In this document: one piece after another, positions 1 to 7,506 of the stretch
How positions within the stretch are numbered: position 1 is the stretch's first letter
Layout of the letters: each line of letters begins with the position of its first letter
NCBI GenBank assembly: GCA_018666295.1
Contig: JABIZW010000001.1
Span: forward strand, 1 to 12,308
Source of the DNA: Halieaceae bacterium
GTDB taxonomy: Bacteria; Pseudomonadota; Gammaproteobacteria; Pseudomonadales; Halieaceae
Direction: 5' to 3'
DNA: 12,308 nt
Notes under the pieces: model-generated
Told to the model about the DNA's origin: nothing
Seen by the model: only the letters and a program-made list of their open reading frames with translations
The model's database searches: none
Position numbers and translations under genes: made by a program

Positions 1-62
1 CCGTCATCGCGCTGATCAACAAGGTGTGCATCCCACAACTTATCGTAAAGCGTCAATCCCAT
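1..62 (-). CDS. leuC: 3-isopropylmalate dehydratase large subunit, N-terminal fragment (runs off the window)
   Basis: Only the first 20 codons and two bases are present, so the gene continues past position 1. The peptide begins M-G-L and then TLYDKLWDAH, followed by LVDQRDDG. This matches the conserved opening of LeuC, the large [4Fe-4S] subunit of isopropylmalate isomerase, which with LeuD converts 2-isopropylmalate to 3-isopropylmalate in leucine biosynthesis. The ATG is read from 62 down to 60. On the minus strand an AGGA core lies 7 bases upstream of it, which supports this start. Other aconitase-family proteins share the fold but not this opening, so LeuC is the best call despite the short fragment. 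leuD and leuB would be expected next, outside the window. Confidence 0.85.
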   Translation of the reverse strand, partial: MGLTLYDKLWDAHLVDQRDD

Positions 63-406
63 AGTAGAATCCTGTCTTGTAACCACGATCAGCGGCGTTG
101 GTTTTACCACCGATACTGAATTGTCTGCGATGCCCAACATCACGGCGCGCGATATTACCACATTACCGGGCAGGTGGGCGTCGGGATACCGCTACGCAAA
201 CACGGTAGATCGACCGCCAAGACGCATTCGCTCTTGGGGCTTAGAGTCCTTCACTGCAGGCAGACCCGTCGCTGATCTTTTCAGGTTTATCAATGCCTTA
301 CCTGATAGTGCGCACGCGCATTGACAACTTAAGTGGGCCGCCGTGATGAGACAGCGCCTTTAGTTCGACGCTCGTGTGGCTCCACAGACGCTTATTTCGC
401 CTTCGC
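63..406. other. Intergenic region upstream of leuC; no convincing gene
   Basis: About 344 bp separate the rlmKL stop from the leuC start. I see no strong rho-independent terminator, no tRNA cloverleaf and no recognisable protein. A 67-codon plus-strand frame at 121-324 has no family resemblance, and nothing supports it as a gene. On the minus strand there is a weak extended -10 candidate for leuC: TGG followed by TAATAT at 160-152, with no good -35. It would give a leader of about 80 bases. The region presumably holds the leuC promoter and leader; no leucine-rich leader peptide was recognised. Confidence 0.4.
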
Positions 407-2587
407 TCAACTCGACCGATGTTGTAGTCGCCAGCAGGTGTGACTATGACTTGAGCGCATAAAATCAGGACCAATGGTCGCGCGCGTAATGTCCTCAACC
501 ACGAACTGCTCCGAAATCTGGGGGTCTAGCTTGAAACGCCGTTGGTTGTTTGAAAAATACAAGACGCCATTGGGTGCCAGTCGCGCCATAGACTGCACAA
601 CCAGCTCAACATGATCGCGTTGTACATCGAAATGATTCAGTGTCGACTTTGAATTAGAAAACGTGGGCGGATCGAGCAAAATCAGGTCGTACTCGGAAGT
701 CTCCTGCGCTAGCCATGTCATTACATCGGATCGAACGGCTCTGTGCTTCGCTTCCGCAAGCCCGTTACTCGCCAAATTCTCGCGAAACCAATCCAAATAA
801 GTATTACTCAAGTCCACACTGGTTGAAAACCGAGCCCCACCCAAACCGGCCTGAACACTGGCCACCCCGGTGTAGCAAAACAAATTTAAAAAGCGCTTAC
901 CCTCTGCCTCTGCCTGTATCCGACCTCGTAACGGTCGATGGTCAAGGAATAAACCCGTATCGAGATAATCAAATAAGTTGATCCAAAGCTTTGCGCCCCA
1001 CTCACGAACAAAAATCCGCTCATTTTTTCGAGAGACTCTCTCGTACTGCTTCAGCCCACGCTGCCGTTGACGGCGCTTTACCGCCACCTCGCGCCGATCG
1101 GCAATATCAAAAACAACCTGGACCGCATCGAGAATCTCCTCAAAGCGGCGATTGGCATCATCCTCTTTTACTGTTTTTGGGGGTGCGTATTCGGCAACAT
1201 GAACGTGCTCACCGTACACGTCGATGGCGACGGAGTATTCGGGCATGTCCGCGTCATAGATTCGATAGCATTCAACCGCGTCGTTTTGCAGCCAATTCGC
1301 GAGCTTTTTTTGATTTTTGCGCAATCGGTTGGCCACCATCTGAGCGCCCTCAGACAAGTCCGGTGGTGGCGCTTCGACAGACTCATTGCCGGGACTTGCC
1401 GCCTCTTCGCGACGTTTATTAGTCTCGCTCAACGAGAATAAAAAGACTGCTATGTCGATGGGCCCGCTCTTCATTTTATAGTTTTTATAACTTCGAAGCC
1501 CGGTGGCCTTGGCGTGTGTGACATCGGCCGCTAGAACCGCAGCATCCCAGCTCGAAAACTCAGAGTGCATCACTTGCCCAAGCGCGGCGTAAAGTTGTCC
1601 CGCAGCGCCGGGGGTACTTAAGCGCTCACCCCATGGAGGATTCACCACCAAAAGGCCGCCTTGCATATTTTGGTGGGTCGGTTTAATGACCTCAGACAGT
1701 TGCTTTACCCGCACGCGAACCACTGAGCTGAGGTTCATTCGGCGAGCGTTCTCCTCAGCCCGTCGAATCGCATTTACATCGCCGTCGTAACCCCGTATCT
1801 CCACTCCGTCAGGCAGCGCCGCTTTCACCTGGGACTGACTCTCGGCCACAATCATCTCCCATTGATCTTTGCGGTGTCCGAGCCATCCCATAAAACCAAA
1901 GCGCTCTCGCCGCAGGCCCGGCGGAATATTAAGCGCCATTTGCGCCGCCTCGATTAACAGCGTCCCTGAACCACACATGGGATCTACCAGCGAGGCTCCG
2001 CTCTTAAACTTCTCCGGCCAGCCAGCGCGCAACAAAACCGCCGCAGCAATATTTTCCTTTAGCGGCGCCTTCCCGCCTTCCAAGCGATAGCCTCGTTTGT
2101 GCAAACTGTCGCCTGACAAGTCGAGACTGATGGTCAACTTACCTTTGCTGAGCTGGGCCACAATGCGAAGGTCCGGCTGTTTGGCGTCCACCGAAGGACG
2201 CTCGCCCACCTGTTCGCGAAAGTAATCAACAATCCCATCTTTGACCTTGAGCGCACCAAAGTGAGTGTTTTTGATGTAAGCGCTCTGCCCACGAAACTCA
2301 ACGGCAAAGCGCGTCCTGGGCGTCATGTGGTCTGACCATTTCAACCCGCGGGCCGACGCGTAAACATCATCCGTGTTGGAGACGGCCGTCTCAGAAAGCC
2401 TGACTAAAATTCGATTTGCCAGCCGGCTCCACAAACACGCCCGATAAGCGAGCGCCATAGAACCCGAGAAGTAAACACCGGCCGGTGTGTCTCTAAGGTC
2501 TTCAGCACCGAGGTCGGACAGCTCACTGAGCAACAATGGCCCAAGCCCCACCGGACAGGTCGCCAAAAATGATAATGTCGGCGTCAT
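407..2587 (-). CDS. rlmKL: Bifunctional 23S rRNA methyltransferase RlmKL (m2G2445 and m7G2069)
   Basis: This 726-residue protein is the gammaproteobacterial fusion of two cytosolic SAM-dependent rRNA methyltransferases. A THUMP-type RNA-binding region spans roughly residues 45-160. It is followed by the RlmL methyltransferase, with DPMCGSGTL at 202-210 and the catalytic NPPW-GERL at 316-323. The C-terminal RlmK half carries NLFCYTGVASV at 568-578 and the LDPPTF motif at 638-643. RlmL makes m2G2445 and RlmK makes m7G2069 in the peptidyl-transferase region of 23S rRNA. Full length matches the family. The ATG overlaps the stop of the upstream gene as ATGA, and a GGAG lies 8 bases before it, so translational coupling is likely. 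One oddity is that the RlmL motif is NPPW where I expect NPPY. The gene is the last of a minus-strand run, with no obvious terminator after it. Confidence 0.95.
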   Translation of the reverse strand: MTPTLSFLATCPVGLGPLLLSELSDLGAEDLRDTPAGVYFSGSMALAYRACLWSRLANRILVRLSETAVSNTDDVYASARGLKWSDHMTPRTRFAVEFRGQSAYIKNTHFGALKVKDGIVDYFREQVGERPSVDAKQPDLRIVAQLSKGKLTISLDLSGDSLHKRGYRLEGGKAPLKENIAAAVLLRAGWPEKFKSGASLVDPMCGSGTLLIEAAQMALNIPPGLRRERFGFMGWLGHRKDQWEMIVAESQSQVKAALPDGVEIRGYDGDVNAIRRAEENARRMNLSSVVRVRVKQLSEVIKPTHQNMQGGLLVVNPPWGERLSTPGAAGQLYAALGQVMHSEFSSWDAAVLAADVTHAKATGLRSYKNYKMKSGPIDIAVFLFSLSETNKRREEAASPGNESVEAPPPDLSEGAQMVANRLRKNQKKLANWLQNDAVECYRIYDADMPEYSVAIDVYGEHVHVAEYAPPKTVKEDDANRRFEEILDAVQVVFDIADRREVAVKRRQRQRGLKQYERVSRKNERIFVREWGAKLWINLFDYLDTGLFLDHRPLRGRIQAEAEGKRFLNLFCYTGVASVQAGLGGARFSTSVDLSNTYLDWFRENLASNGLAEAKHRAVRSDVMTWLAQETSEYDLILLDPPTFSNSKSTLNHFDVQRDHVELVVQSMARLAPNGVLYFSNNQRRFKLDPQISEQFVVEDITRATIGPDFMRSSHSHTCWRLQHRSS

Positions 2588-3675
2588 CGCAGGGACTCCA
2601 AGTCATTAATTCGCAACAGCATAGAACGCCACTCACGGTATTGTTGCTCGAGCGTCCCTGTTAGCTTAAAAACCTGTTTTTCCACGTACAGGGCCGTGGA
2701 ACGCGCTTCGCTCTCTAGATCCAGCACCAACTCAAATAGCTCCTGCTCATGAATTTTTAATGATCGATAGGCCGCATAAACCGCCTGAAGACGCGAAAAC
2801 GCTGAATCATCGGTGAATTTTTTTTCGTCAGAGTCTCGACTCCGCCGCAACTCCAGCCAATCAAGCTGTTCTTTACTGGCTCTTCGCCACAGGCTGTACG
2901 CCGCACCAACCTCTGCTTCTATCGAGCGGATTTGCTCGTCAATGGTATCAATGAACAGTAATTCGTACTCTTGAAGCTTTTTGAGTCTTATCCCCATGGG
3001 ATCTTGCCCGCTGGGTAGCCGGGTTAAATACCAACGCCCCTCGCGGTGGCTAAGATAACCAGAAAAAGCCTCGGGCACGAGCGCTTGTGCGTAGCGAAGG
3101 AATGACACGGAGTTAAGCACAGCGATGGCGGGCGCTTCAGTCATCAGCGCAGACAGCATATCGACATGAACACGCACAAATAAATCGTTGAAGGGATCTG
3201 CACCCTCGCCGAGATAGTCTGACTCCAACGCCACATCGTTGTAGGTCCGATCTAACAGCACCCGACCCGACACGTCATAACCGAATGCCGCAATACTCAG
3301 GTGCGCGCCGTCCGATATCAGGACATTTAGTTCCAACGTCACCTGAGGAATGACTGAAGGCTCGGGGAAAAGTCGAACCACACCCCAACCCTCATGGGCC
3401 TCTAGCTCCCGTCGCATTCGCGTGCCAACCAATTTGGCTTCAGTCTCCCGAAAGGAGCTTTCCATATCGGTTCCACTGTTATTGACAACGCCCGTGGTCA
3501 CCACAATACCGACATCAAGGGGGAGCCCAGGCTGTTGCGGCTTCGCCACTGCATCGCCCACACTAATCGTTAGAACGTCGGCTTCCTGCGTCGCCTCCGC
3601 CAACACGACGGGGCAAACCAAACCCATTGCGAAGAGCACGCATGCCAGTGAGCGCGCGCTTACTGAGTGGTGCAT
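2584..3675 (-). CDS. Exported protein of unknown function with helical C-terminal half
   Basis: I do not recognise this 363-residue protein. Residues 1-26 look like a Sec signal peptide: a short polar start, a hydrophobic core at about 9-25, and a V-L-A cleavage site before E27. The mature protein is therefore probably periplasmic. Residues about 52-180 are mixed strand and helix, with a stretch WGVVRLFP then a V-T-L-E-L-N-V strand and a D-x-SGR turn. This pattern recalls small periplasmic domains of auxiliary lipoproteins, but that is inference. Residues about 228-360 are strongly charged and helical (many E, R, L), with possible coiled coil. The start is supported by AAGGGA five bases before the ATG. 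The gene overlaps the lipoprotein gene upstream by 16 bp and rlmKL downstream by 4 bp, so it is clearly part of the same transcript. Confidence 0.8.
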   Translation of the reverse strand: MHHSVSARSLACVLFAMGLVCPVVLAEATQEADVLTISVGDAVAKPQQPGLPLDVGIVVTTGVVNNSGTDMESSFRETEAKLVGTRMRRELEAHEGWGVVRLFPEPSVIPQVTLELNVLISDGAHLSIAAFGYDVSGRVLLDRTYNDVALESDYLGEGADPFNDLFVRVHVDMLSALMTEAPAIAVLNSVSFLRYAQALVPEAFSGYLSHREGRWYLTRLPSGQDPMGIRLKKLQEYELLFIDTIDEQIRSIEAEVGAAYSLWRRASKEQLDWLELRRSRDSDEKKFTDDSAFSRLQAVYAAYRSLKIHEQELFELVLDLESEARSTALYVEKQVFKLTGTLEQQYREWRSMLLRINDLESLR

Positions 3676-4343
3676 ATTTTTCCCTTAGTGAGACTGCGCT
3701 CGCAGCGATATCCCATTGCGCTTGGGTCGTAGCGCGTAAAATACTGACTGACTACCAGCGGAAATCGGGCCCCGTTTGTTTCGACGGCGGTGACCATTAG
3801 TACCGTTTCGGCATCCGCGGACAGGGACAACCGATGCGTGATGTCCAAACCGTCCCGCAGCTGCAACGAAAAAAAGAGCTGATCACCATCCCAGCCGCAA
3901 TGTTGCGTACCCAACGAATCGGTTGTCAGTGAGAGTCCTGAATCATCAGTTTCACAAACCAACGCAAAGCTGTTCGCGCGCTTGACCCTGACACGGGCAT
4001 CCCCCTGAATAATTTCAAGGAGATTGGGCTCGGTAATGATTTCCGCTAACCGCGCCAGCGTGATCAAATCGGTTCGACCCGGCAGCGGTCCACCCGCGAA
4101 CCCCCGACCCTCCTCCGCAAGCTTTGCGCGCCGCGCCGCCTCGCGCTGAATGCGACGGGATACTAAATTGAGCTGATCTTGGAAATTGTCGCTACGTGCG
4201 TAATCAACTTCCCAATGACCCGACATATCGACGGGCGTGGCAATGCGTGTAATCAAATCCTCAACGCGCTCCTGCGCACAGCCCGCGAGCAACAGCGTAC
4301 TGATGAGCAACACAAGCAATAATCGAACCGCTGTTGATGGCAT
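3660..4343 (-). CDS. Small predicted outer-membrane lipoprotein, function unknown
   Basis: This 227-residue protein starts with a lipoprotein signal peptide: Arg7, a leucine-rich core, and the lipobox L-A-G-C with the lipidated Cys at residue 22. Ala follows the Cys, with no Asp retention signal, so outer-membrane sorting is expected. The mature part opens with a SGHWEVDYARSD segment, has a basic helical stretch with R-R-I-Q-R-E-A-A-R-R, and then alternates short strands (CETDDSGLSL, FFSLQLRDG, HRLSLSADAETVLMV). This suggests a beta-rich domain. No enzyme motif is seen. The frame stays open upstream to 4463, but Met at 4343 is the start that puts the signal peptide at the N-terminus. It lies 16 bp after the acyl-CoA ligase stop. 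Its Shine-Dalgarno is poor, so reinitiation from the ligase is plausible. Co-transcription with lipid enzymes hints at an envelope role. Confidence 0.8.
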   Translation of the reverse strand: MPSTAVRLLLVLLISTLLLAGCAQERVEDLITRIATPVDMSGHWEVDYARSDNFQDQLNLVSRRIQREAARRAKLAEEGRGFAGGPLPGRTDLITLARLAEIITEPNLLEIIQGDARVRVKRANSFALVCETDDSGLSLTTDSLGTQHCGWDGDQLFFSLQLRDGLDITHRLSLSADAETVLMVTAVETNGARFPLVVSQYFTRYDPSAMGYRCERSLTKGKICTTQ

Positions 4344-4359
4344 AGATCGCACTGAACCG

Positions 4360-5889
4360 TTACGCCAGCGTCTCCCGCAACTCAAACTTAAGCACCTTGC
4401 CGGCTGGGTTGCGCGGCAAGGCGTCGACGATATGAAGCCTTGAGGGCAGTTTGTAGCGTGCAAGTTTAGCGGCAGCGAAATCCCGCAACGCCTCTAACGC
4501 CAAATCGGACCCGTCCGTCAATGCCGCGACCGCGGTGACAGCCTCTCCCCACTTTTCATCGGGCAAGCCAATAACGGCCACCTCGGTGATTGCCGGGTGT
4601 TCGAACAAAACACTCTCCACCTCCGCAGGGTAAACGTTTTCACCCCCTGTAATCACCATATCCTTGAGCCGATCACAAATATAGAGGTAACCCTCTTCGT
4701 CGATGTATCCCACATCGCCGGAGTGAAACCACCCCATTTCGTCAATGGCACTGGCCGTTGCTTCAGGTCTGTTCCAGTAGCCTTTCATAATATTAGGGCC
4801 TTTGATGCATATTTCACCACGCTCGTGAGCACCGACCGCAACATTGTCGTTATCGACAATACGCAGTTCCGTGTGAACGGGAGGCAGTCCGGCTGACCCC
4901 AATTTTTCGAGACACTTTTGAGGACCCAAAAAAGACGCAAACGGGCTCGTTTCTGTCAGCCCATAACCTTGGCAAAAGCTAATTCCCCGCTGACCGTACA
5001 GCGAAATTAGCGATTCGGGACACGGTGCGGCGCCCACGATTAAAATCTCAATTGACGACAGATCCCGGGCGGCAAATGTTGGATGCTGGGCCATAAACAA
5101 AAACATAGCCGGCGCACCAAACATGTGGGTCACACTGTGCTCTTCGATGGCGTCTAACACCGCTTCAGGATCGAAGTGGCGGAGTAAGACCAGCGGACTC
5201 CCCATTTGAAAGGCCGAAATAGTCATCACGTTTAGGCCACCGATATGAAACAGTGGCGCTGCGGTCAAGAGGACATCGGATTTGTTCGCTCCGAACGCAA
5301 GACTGGCGTTAACATTGTTCCAGACAATATTGCCGTGGGTCAGCATGGCACCCTTTGGCAAGCCCGTTGTACCCGAGGTATACATAATCAATAGCGTGTC
5401 ATGGGGTGACGAGGACGCGATCTCGCTCACGGGCGCGGCAACACTCAAACCTGACTCGAGACAGGCGAAACCGTCTAGGGCACCGTGGACCGAATAAAAC
5501 CGGCGACACGGTAACCGTTCCCTGACACTTTGAACGACTGGAATCAGGTCTGGATCGACGATCAACGAGTGGACGCCGGCATCGTCAATAATGAACGCAA
5601 GCTCCTCGCCGGTCAGTCTAAAATTCAGCGGTACGAAAATCGCACCCAGACTCACAGTCGCGAACATCGTTTCGATGAAGCTTGGCTGATTAAATCCTAA
5701 AAAGCCGACGCGGTCACCGACACAAACACCGGCACTACGCAGCAGTCCAGCCAAGGAACGGACGCGTTGCGCAAATTCTCCATAAGTACGCTTCGTGCCC
5801 TCAAAAATAATGGCTGTGTCACTCGGATTGAGCTCCGCTTGTTTGATGACTTGAGCTGCGACATTAAAGTTTGGTTCAGGGCGGTGCAT
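4360..5889 (-). CDS. Acyl-CoA synthetase (long-chain fatty-acid-CoA ligase type, class I adenylate-forming enzyme)
   Basis: This 509-residue enzyme should activate a carboxylic acid, probably a fatty acid, to its CoA thioester via an acyl-adenylate, using ATP. The core motifs of the family are all present: the phosphate-binding loop YTSGTTGLPKG at 170-180, the A5 motif YGLTETSP at 309-316, the ribose-binding Asp at 392 in HSGDVGY, the hinge RLKDMVITGGENVYP at 407-421, and the adenylation-step lysine K498 in NPAGKVLK. Length and motif style resemble FadD13-like ligases, but acyl chain length cannot be read from sequence. A cytosolic or membrane-peripheral location is likely, as no signal or membrane segment is seen. 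The ATG at 5889 has AGAGG about 9 bases upstream. The gene lies between a methyltransferase and a lipoprotein gene, and its product could supply acyl-CoA to the acyltransferase encoded upstream. Confidence 0.9.
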   Translation of the reverse strand: MHRPEPNFNVAAQVIKQAELNPSDTAIIFEGTKRTYGEFAQRVRSLAGLLRSAGVCVGDRVGFLGFNQPSFIETMFATVSLGAIFVPLNFRLTGEELAFIIDDAGVHSLIVDPDLIPVVQSVRERLPCRRFYSVHGALDGFACLESGLSVAAPVSEIASSSPHDTLLIMYTSGTTGLPKGAMLTHGNIVWNNVNASLAFGANKSDVLLTAAPLFHIGGLNVMTISAFQMGSPLVLLRHFDPEAVLDAIEEHSVTHMFGAPAMFLFMAQHPTFAARDLSSIEILIVGAAPCPESLISLYGQRGISFCQGYGLTETSPFASFLGPQKCLEKLGSAGLPPVHTELRIVDNDNVAVGAHERGEICIKGPNIMKGYWNRPEATASAIDEMGWFHSGDVGYIDEEGYLYICDRLKDMVITGGENVYPAEVESVLFEHPAITEVAVIGLPDEKWGEAVTAVAALTDGSDLALEALRDFAAAKLARYKLPSRLHIVDALPRNPAGKVLKFELRETLA

Positions 5890-5974
5890 GCTGGGGTACC
5901 TCTTAAATTAAAAACGGTTGAAAGGACTCGGCTTGAAAACCGCGTCGGCTATCCGCTAACGGGCCTGTCAATGA

Positions 5975-6595
5975 CTAAGCAATACTCGCATCGCCCCAGG
6001 TATTGAAGCCTGCAATCGAGGGCGTTCCCGGAAGGTACATTTGCTCAACAGCATCGACAGTAAATCCAGCCTCCTGGAGAAGGCCTCGCGTATCGCGCGT
6101 AATATGGCATCCGCCAAACACGCGTTTCCAGACTGGGTTTATCCGTCGCTGCCATTTCGCCACAGACTCATCAGGCGCGATACCGTGCTCGCAGAAATAC
6201 AATCTACCGGTAGGCTTGAGTGTCCTGCGTGCCTCTGCTAAAGCCGCCTGCGGGTTGGGCACGGTGCACAAGGTAAACGTAATCAGTACCGAGTCCACCG
6301 AGTTATCTTCAAGGGGAATATCTTCTGCCGACCCCTGAATGAACTCGACATTAACATTGGCGGCACTCGCTCGCTGTGACGCTAATTCCCAGGACGTACT
6401 GCAAGGATCAATACCAATGACTTTGTCGACCTGCTCGGCCGTGTAGTGAGGAAGGTTGTGCCCGGCGCCGATACCAAACTCCAGGACGGTTCCCGTTGCG
6501 CGCGGGACCACCTTCTGTCGCTGCCGAATAACCGGCTTAGTGCCGCATGCACATGTGACGAGTCTCGGCACGACTAGATCGTTGTAAAACCCCAT
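5975..6595 (-). CDS. Class I SAM-dependent methyltransferase, METTL7/TMT1-like family
   Basis: This 206-residue protein has the Rossmann SAM-binding fold of the Methyltransf_11 type. Motif I is VLEFGIGAGHNLP at 37-49, the acidic residue after strand 2 is D63 in GIDP, and a GSAEDIPLEDNSVD segment covers 88-101. The C-terminal part carries NPVWKRVFGGCHITRD at 153-168, where human METTL7A/B (thiol methyltransferases) have a similar DPAW...F-GC-LTR pattern. The N-terminal FYNDLVVPRLVTCACGTKP is also typical of a widespread bacterial group of this family as I recall it. The acceptor is unknown: a thiol, a lipid or a small hydrophobic molecule are all possible. AGAGGG lies 5 bases before the ATG. 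The gene sits 30 bp after plsC and 85 bp before the acyl-CoA ligase, which suggests a lipid-related acceptor. Confidence 0.85.
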   Translation of the reverse strand: MGFYNDLVVPRLVTCACGTKPVIRQRQKVVPRATGTVLEFGIGAGHNLPHYTAEQVDKVIGIDPCSTSWELASQRASAANVNVEFIQGSAEDIPLEDNSVDSVLITFTLCTVPNPQAALAEARRTLKPTGRLYFCEHGIAPDESVAKWQRRINPVWKRVFGGCHITRDTRGLLQEAGFTVDAVEQMYLPGTPSIAGFNTWGDASIA

Positions 6596-6625
6596 ATCAA
6601 CCCTCTTCTCTTTTATTGTTAGCGT

Positions 6626-7372
6626 TTAGCTGGCGTAAGCCTCAGCATCGATGAGCCGCATTTCTGCCTCAATCCACGCTTCCACTCGACCCATGAATTC
6701 GACGGCGCTTTCGTCCTTCATTGCGCGCAGAGCAGGACCCACCGAGACGTCCACCGTGCCGGGAACAAAAGTCCAAGACGCGCGCGGCCAACACCGACCT
6801 GTCGCAGCGGCAACAGGCACAATAACAGCACCCGTTTCTAAGGCCAGTCGCGCCGCACCCGACTTGTAGAGCAGCTGCTCCCCACGGGGCGCACGCGTCG
6901 CCTCTGGAAACATAATAATCCACTTCCCTTGATCCATCAGGCGCGCACCGATAAGAGCGACCCGCTGCCAAGCATCTCCTTTTGCACTGCGATCGATCGG
7001 CACCATGTGAAGTCGTCCAATTGCCCAACCAAAAAATGGGACAAGGTTGAGCTCTTTCTTATAAACGTACGCGATCGGATTAGTCATGACGCTTGGAAAA
7101 AAGAATGTCTCAAAGGTGGATTGGTGCTTGCTACAAATAATCACACGATTACCCGCCGCAGCGTCTAATAAGTTCTGATAGCCTGTGAGGCGGCAATTAA
7201 CCCCACCAACCCATCGAATCGTGGCAATCGAAAACTGCAGCCACGGTCTTCCAATCCAAAAGTAGGTCACTCTGTAAGGCGCCACGAATGAGGCAATCAC
7301 CAAGATGGATCCAATGGGTATTACCGTCACTGCTAATATTAGAAAAATCAGAGCTGATCGCACCCACTGCAT
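6626..7372 (-). CDS. 1-acyl-sn-glycerol-3-phosphate acyltransferase family protein (PlsC-like)
   Basis: This 248-residue membrane enzyme is a likely lysophosphatidate or related lysolipid acyltransferase acting at the inner membrane. A hydrophobic segment at about residues 6-30 should anchor it. Motif I is KHQSTFE, with catalytic H83 and E88 (H-x4-E rather than the common H-x4-D). Motif II is HMVPIDR at 122-128. Motif III is MFPEATR at 154-160, where the textbook form is FPEGTR. Motif IV is VIVPVA at 183-188. The frame is open upstream to 7444, but I chose Met at 7372. It has GGGGGA four bases upstream, it puts the hydrophobic anchor at the N-terminus, and a promoter candidate lies at 7434-7407, inside the longer version. 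It is the first gene of the minus-strand run, and its acyl donor could come from the acyl-CoA ligase two genes downstream. It need not be the housekeeping plsC. Confidence 0.88.
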   Translation of the reverse strand: MQWVRSALIFLILAVTVIPIGSILVIASFVAPYRVTYFWIGRPWLQFSIATIRWVGGVNCRLTGYQNLLDAAAGNRVIICSKHQSTFETFFFPSVMTNPIAYVYKKELNLVPFFGWAIGRLHMVPIDRSAKGDAWQRVALIGARLMDQGKWIIMFPEATRAPRGEQLLYKSGAARLALETGAVIVPVAAATGRCWPRASWTFVPGTVDVSVGPALRAMKDESAVEFMGRVEAWIEAEMRLIDAEAYAS

Positions 7373-7406
7373 ACTGTCCCCCATCGTTGTCTGCGCTTGC
7401 GCATGG

Positions 7407-7434
7407 ATAGTATCAACTGCCCACGCACGAGCAA
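7407..7434 (-). promoter_or_regulatory. Candidate sigma-70 promoter for the plsC-like operon (extended -10)
   Basis: Read on the minus strand, TTGCTC (7434-7429) is followed by a 16-base spacer and TACTAT (7412-7407). A TGA immediately before the hexamer gives an extended -10. Transcription would start near 7400, about 28 bases before the ATG at 7372, which leaves room for the GGGGGA ribosome-binding site. The -35 is only a partial match. The position is what supports it. Confidence 0.4.
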
Positions 7435-7493
7435 GCACAAACAAAATCAGCGCAGTTCTTTTATTCGCCCCAGTGGGGTTTATACTGGTCGGT

Positions 7494-7500
7494 GAGGTGA
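7494..7500 (+). promoter_or_regulatory. Ribosome-binding site that fixes a TTG start
   Basis: GAGGTGA is close to the ideal anti-Shine-Dalgarno match and ends six bases before the TTG at 7507. It decides the start of the small basic protein, as no ATG lies near. Just upstream, TATACT at 7481-7486 could be a -10 element, but no good -35 is seen 16-18 bases before it. Confidence 0.6.
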
Positions 7501-7506
7501 ATTAAT

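Noticed and set aside
121..324. 67-codon plus-strand frame upstream of leuC
   Set aside because: No recognisable family and nothing in its composition suggests a real protein. It lies antisense to the probable leuC leader.
991..1441. Two overlapping plus-strand frames of 124 and 143 codons
   Set aside because: They lie wholly antisense to rlmKL, whose frame is conserved along its full length. Their composition is that of shadow frames.
4344..4463. Longer N-terminus for the lipoprotein (Met at 4463)
   Set aside because: It would run into the acyl-CoA ligase coding region and bury the lipoprotein signal peptide at residue 41 and beyond.
5966..5971. Perfect TTGACA on the minus strand between the methyltransferase and acyl-CoA ligase genes
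   Set aside because: No acceptable -10 hexamer lies 16-18 bases downstream, so an internal promoter is not supported.
7373..7444. Longer N-terminus for the PlsC-like protein (Met at 7444)
   Set aside because: The extension precedes the hydrophobic anchor and would contain the promoter candidate. The GGGGGA site serves the ATG at 7372.
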